The translations under genes were made by a program, and so were the position numbers. From assembly GCA_001564135.1 (NCBI GenBank), contig LKNH01000025.1, positions 1 to 16,798 of the forward strand: a DNA stretch of 16,798 nt, written 5' to 3'. Below are positions 14,363 through 16,798 of this stretch, piece after piece. Position 1 is the stretch's first letter. The number at the start of each line of letters is the position of its first letter. This DNA is from Halobacteriaceae archaeon Tc-Br11_E2g27. Lineage in GTDB: Archaea > Halobacteriota > Halobacteria > Halobacteriales > Haloarculaceae. Below the pieces are notes generated by a model. It saw only the letters and a program-made list of their open reading frames with translations. It did no database searches and was not told where the DNA came from.

Positions 14363-14770
14363 TTAGCTCATCCATATCAACACCCACAGAATCAGTGCTG
14401 AATTGTGAATGACTGCAAACAGTGAGGGGATTGCCAGCCCAAGCGGGATGAGTGCTGTATATCGGGATGGAAGCAGTGGACGACAGACCAAACCAACGAG
14501 AAGAGCACCTCCTTTCATCAGGTATAGTCCAACGGCACCAGCCATGTCGAGAACCTCAACAGCCACTGGATTGACCTCTCTCAAACCTATTTGCAGTCCA
14601 TGCACCGTCAGAGTAACATCCATGAGCATTGCAGCGATGACAAGGCCCCAGAGTTCACGTTCAGCTTCCAAGACTGATTCAATAAAAGGGTGGTGCTGGC
14701 GAGGAGTATCGGCACCGCTTGCCCCAGATGCGGTGCCAAAGACCTCAGATAGCAGGTTTCGGAGCGACAT
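14363..14770 (-). CDS. DUF5658-like membrane protein
   Basis: A 135-residue integral membrane protein. After a soluble N-terminus of about 38 residues come hydrophobic segments at roughly 40-58, 77-97 and 106-133, the last possibly two helices. DVTLTVHGLQIGLREVNPVA (51-70) is the diagnostic stretch: Asp in the first helix, then G-L-x-x-G-L-x-E-x-N-P-x-A, as in haloarchaeal proteins annotated DUF5658 to my recollection. LKGGA-like LMKGGALL and RYTALIPLGLAIP also fit. The function is unknown. It converges with the HalOD1 gene, 76 bases separating their stops. I see no TATA box upstream of the start. Confidence 0.75.
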   Translation of the reverse strand: MSLRNLLSEVFGTASGASGADTPRQHHPFIESVLEAERELWGLVIAAMLMDVTLTVHGLQIGLREVNPVAVEVLDMAGAVGLYLMKGGALLVGLVCRPLLPSRYTALIPLGLAIPSLFAVIHNSALILWVLIWMS

Positions 14771-15160
14771 TATCCAGACTCACGACGATCAGCCAGAGTG
14801 GAAACGGCGGGGGACTGCCACCCACCTGGCGTTTTTACTAACGGATTGCTCTGCCTTTGTTACCAGCCTCTTTCGGATACGTCAATGAGTGCCATACGAA
14901 CTAGCTGAGTTCCGAATCGACCTAATGTCTCTTCCTTTAGCCCGCCTCTTTCCTTACTAACTAATTTAAAATAATATTGACTAGTAAAAAAGGAAATGTT
15001 TCCCTGGAATGCGGACAATTATAGAACGTTTTATCCAAGCGATTACCGATACCATTTTTGCTGTTACCTATAGTTGTTATATCGACAGTAGTAATAAACT
15101 ACTACCAACTGTAATTCATTCCTACTGTTCTAGAGACTCTTTACTTAGTCGCTACAAGAG
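14771..15160. other. Intergenic region, AT-rich in its centre
   Basis: About 390 bases without a gene I can support. The stretch 14955-15000 is notably AT-rich (TAATTTAAAATAATATTG). A 67-codon frame at 15009-15212 is Tyr/Ser/Ile/Cys-rich and not acidic, so it is probably chance. No repeats or RNA gene recognised. Confidence 0.4.
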
Positions 15161-15168
15161 TTATAACT
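15161..15168 (+). promoter_or_regulatory. Putative TATA box of the DUF7511-like gene
   Basis: TTATAACT lies about 40 bases before the ATG at 15205, predicting a start near 15190 and a leader of about 15 bases. Confidence 0.4.
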
Positions 15169-15204
15169 ACACCGGCCCCGGGGGTAACATCGCCAGAACG
15201 TCGC

Positions 15205-15384
15205 ATGAGTAAAACAGTGGACCCACGCAAAACACGATGCGAACTCGTCTCCAAGATAGAACGACGTGAGCAACAGCCTGATCTCTGTACAATATATCAG
15301 CCGCATTCAGATGATGTCACTCAGATGTCTATGTGGATTACAGCAAAAGAAGGGTCGTTTATCAACGTTGAGCGGACACGTTAG
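15205..15384 (+). CDS. Small DUF7511-like haloarchaeal protein
   Basis: A 59-residue frame that is easily missed because it is so short. It begins MSKTVDPRKTRCELVSK, and its second half holds the recognisable pattern: DLCTIYQP (27-34), then MWITAKEGSFINVERTR at the end. The C-T-I-Y and W-I-T-A-x-x-G-S-F motifs match a family of very short haloarchaeal proteins that I recall as DUF7511; the number is from memory. There is no known function, no membrane segment, and two cysteines (Cys12, Cys29) not arranged as a zinc site. The start is the first ATG after a TATA-like box. It converges with the DUF7344-type gene, their stops being about 50 bases apart, a neighbourhood that suggests a shared regulatory theme. 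Confidence 0.72.
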   Translation: MSKTVDPRKTRCELVSKIERREQQPDLCTIYQPHSDDVTQMSMWITAKEGSFINVERTR

Positions 15385-15435
15385 CGGTCTTTCGGACGAG
15401 TTAAGACCTACTAGCCCAGTGGTGGCTGCCAGCAC

Positions 15436-15912
15436 TCAACCAAAGAATCTCGTAACAAGGTCTTTGGTTACACTTGTTGATTCTTCCTCAAAGTAGAGGT
15501 AATTCAGTAATCGGACAGAGCGTTCATTGAGTTGGACGAGACCGCGGTCGGAATTATAATCAATGACGCCCGCATCAGCCATCTTCGGCAAATGACACTG
15601 ATAGAGTCCAACGTACGCGCGCTTTCGCTGTTGTGAGGAAAGCTGTGATTGGTCACAGTCACACTCTAAACTGGCAATGTGTTCTGCCAGTTCACTAAGT
15701 GAGGCTTTCCCCTCCGTATTATCCAGGTACCGCAATACCTCTTGACGGCGGTCCGCACTCAGGAGCTCAAATACTTCGGATTTGGACAAAGTAGGCTCCT
15801 CTGTAGAGGTTTCCGTCTTAGATGAATTCTTTGACTGTGATTCCGTGTCTTCGTTGCTCGATTCAGAGTCGACCGTCTCTCCCATAGTTGTTGACTTCGT
15901 CGCGTGTGACAT
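15436..15912 (-). CDS. DUF7344-type winged-helix protein, soluble
   Basis: A 158-residue predicted DNA-binding protein. Residues 1-40 are a Ser/Thr/Glu-rich, probably disordered tail. From about residue 43 comes the winged-helix core: SEVFELLSADRRQEVLRYL, ASLSELAEHIASLE, SSQQRKRAYVGLYQCHLPKMADAGVIDY, and the wing DRGLVQL. This order and the R-K-R-x-Y-V-x-L-Y-Q-x-H-L-P-K-M signature match haloarchaeal proteins I know as DUF7344. No membrane helix. The frame extends to an ATG at 15945, but a TATA-like box (15948-15957) touches that codon, so transcription should begin further in; I chose the ATG at 15912. Its closest relative in the window is the divergent gene at 16310. Confidence 0.8.
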   Translation of the reverse strand: MSHATKSTTMGETVDSESSNEDTESQSKNSSKTETSTEEPTLSKSEVFELLSADRRQEVLRYLDNTEGKASLSELAEHIASLECDCDQSQLSSQQRKRAYVGLYQCHLPKMADAGVIDYNSDRGLVQLNERSVRLLNYLYFEEESTSVTKDLVTRFFG

Positions 15913-15947
15913 CGATACAACAGGGATAACCCGACGAAGTATCATAG

Positions 15948-15957
15948 TTAAATAGAG
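15948..15957 (-). promoter_or_regulatory. Putative TATA box of the soluble DUF7344-type gene
   Basis: Read on the minus strand, this is CTCTATTTAA, 36-45 bases before the ATG at 15912. It predicts transcription starting near 15928. Confidence 0.4.
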
Positions 15958-16309
15958 TTTATTCCATGCAAATCATGCGGAAAAGTATAATGCAGGTATT
16001 ACTGATACAGCATTTTATATTGTCTTACGTTAACAAAAAGCAAACCTTCCATACTTTACCATTGTAAACCACTTCCCTTCAAGCAGCGAATATAGCAACC
16101 GACAAGGGTCATAAACTAACCGTCACTATTATATAACTCTGTTTATGTTATAACAGTAATAGATAAAGTAGCGTCAATCACCACTATAAGATTACAGACA
16201 ATGTCCTCAGAAAAGCATCCTTTACACACCATGCATAACGATTGTTTGTTTACCCGCTTTCGTTTTGAACTGTTCTTACCTTGGAACGGTGCAACCCAAC
16301 CTACTAAAA
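15958..16309. other. Divergent intergenic region between two DUF7344-type genes
   Basis: About 350 AT-rich bases with no gene I can support. TTATATAAC (16130s) and TATGTTATAAC (16145s) are TATA-like and partly mirror each other. The minus-strand frame at 16143-16337 is rich in Cys, Val and Ser and not acidic, so it looks like chance. The length leaves room for regulation in both directions. Confidence 0.4.
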
Positions 16310-16798
16310 ATGAATAGTAAACAAACACCTGATTCACCGAATAAGAATACTACCGACGGTATTGGTTTCTCGGCAATTGATGAATCGTCTCAACTCGGTA
16401 TCAACGAAACGTTCGAAATATTGAAAAACGACCGCCGCAGAATGGTACTTTCTTATCTTCGGACCAATGATGGCTCTGCAACCCTCAAAGAACTCGCCGA
16501 TTACGTGACTGCAGAGGAAAATAACGTTGATATCAGTTCTATCACGTCTTCCCAACGAAAGCGGGTGTACGTTGGACTCTATCAGTTCCATCTCCCAAAG
16601 ATGAGTGATATGGATATTATCGAATACGACAAAGGTCGGGGAACAGTTACATTGACTAATAAGGGATTACGGATTTGTGAGTCACATGAAGGTTCACAGG
16701 TGGACCCTGAAAAATGGGCCTATGTATATCTCATTATAGCTGCCCTCGGTTTTTCTGGGCTTACAATCTCATGGCTTCTTTCATCACACACGCTCGGA
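16310..16798 (+). CDS. DUF7344-type winged-helix protein with membrane helix (partial)
   Basis: An open frame from ATG 16310 to the right edge gives 163 residues without a stop, so the C-terminus is missing. Residues 33-122 are the winged-helix core: ETFEILKNDRRRMVLSYL, ATLKELADYVTAEE, SSQRKRVYVGLYQFHLPKM and GRGTVTL. This is clearly paralogous to the gene at 15436-15912, with S-S-x-Q-R-K-R-x-Y-V-G-L-Y-Q-x-H-L-P-K-M shared almost exactly. Residues about 138-157 (VYLIIAALGFSGLTISWLL) form a transmembrane helix, absent from the neighbour. This would place the DNA-binding-like domain at the membrane. The family is haloarchaeal and of unknown function; the DUF number is from memory. It is divergently oriented to its paralogue. 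Confidence 0.82.
   Translation, partial: MNSKQTPDSPNKNTTDGIGFSAIDESSQLGINETFEILKNDRRRMVLSYLRTNDGSATLKELADYVTAEENNVDISSITSSQRKRVYVGLYQFHLPKMSDMDIIEYDKGRGTVTLTNKGLRICESHEGSQVDPEKWAYVYLIIAALGFSGLTISWLLSSHTLG

Noticed and set aside
14409..14888. 159-codon plus-strand frame opposite the DUF5658-like gene
   Set aside because: Basic and Ser/Pro-rich shadow of a membrane protein with recognisable motifs on the other strand.

Overview
The window looks like a halophilic archaeon (class Halobacteria). The evidence is a complete transcription factor B, a Cdc6/Orc1 replication initiator, strongly acidic proteins, a twin-arginine secreted protein, and several families I know only from haloarchaea (HalOD1 output domain, DUF5658-, DUF7344- and DUF7511-like proteins). 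Hand counts of two arbitrary 60-base coding stretches gave about 45 and 55 percent G+C. That is low for the class and suggests a low-GC genus such as Haloquadratum, or a low-GC secondary replicon; I cannot decide which.

Layout. Positions 1-2064 hold the tail of a GNAT acetyltransferase and a secreted beta-helix protein with a Tat signal. Positions 2065-4901 form a replication module: an orc1/cdc6 gene on the minus strand and, upstream of it, about 1.2 kb without genes. That region carries four copies of a 26-bp C/G-rich box, three in one orientation and one inverted, on either side of an AT-rich segment with iterons, a tandem duplication and a palindrome. This is the architecture of an orc-adjacent haloarchaeal origin. 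Two hairpins resembling IS200/IS605 end structures are embedded in it, and a decayed third copy lies near 7330.

Positions 4902-7762 carry a membrane-anchored family 2 glycosyltransferase, tfb, and a small acidic protein gene. Positions 8023-13840 are a surface-polysaccharide or glycan locus: an NAD-dependent sugar epimerase facing a GT4 glycosyltransferase, then a same-strand run of NodB-type deacetylase, membrane GT2, ATP-grasp ligase and HAD phosphatase. Its last gene is followed by a T-rich terminator candidate.

Positions 13972-16798 are a set of small haloarchaeal regulatory or accessory genes: a stand-alone HalOD1 protein, a DUF5658-type membrane protein, a 59-residue DUF7511-like protein, and two divergent DUF7344-type winged-helix paralogues, the second running off the right end with a transmembrane helix.

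Working together: Orc1 should bind the 26-bp boxes to open the AT-rich segment. The glycan genes probably build and modify a surface polymer using sugars supplied by the epimerase. The initiator, basal transcription factor and glycan genes side by side suggest a secondary origin or megaplasmid-like segment rather than a housekeeping region.
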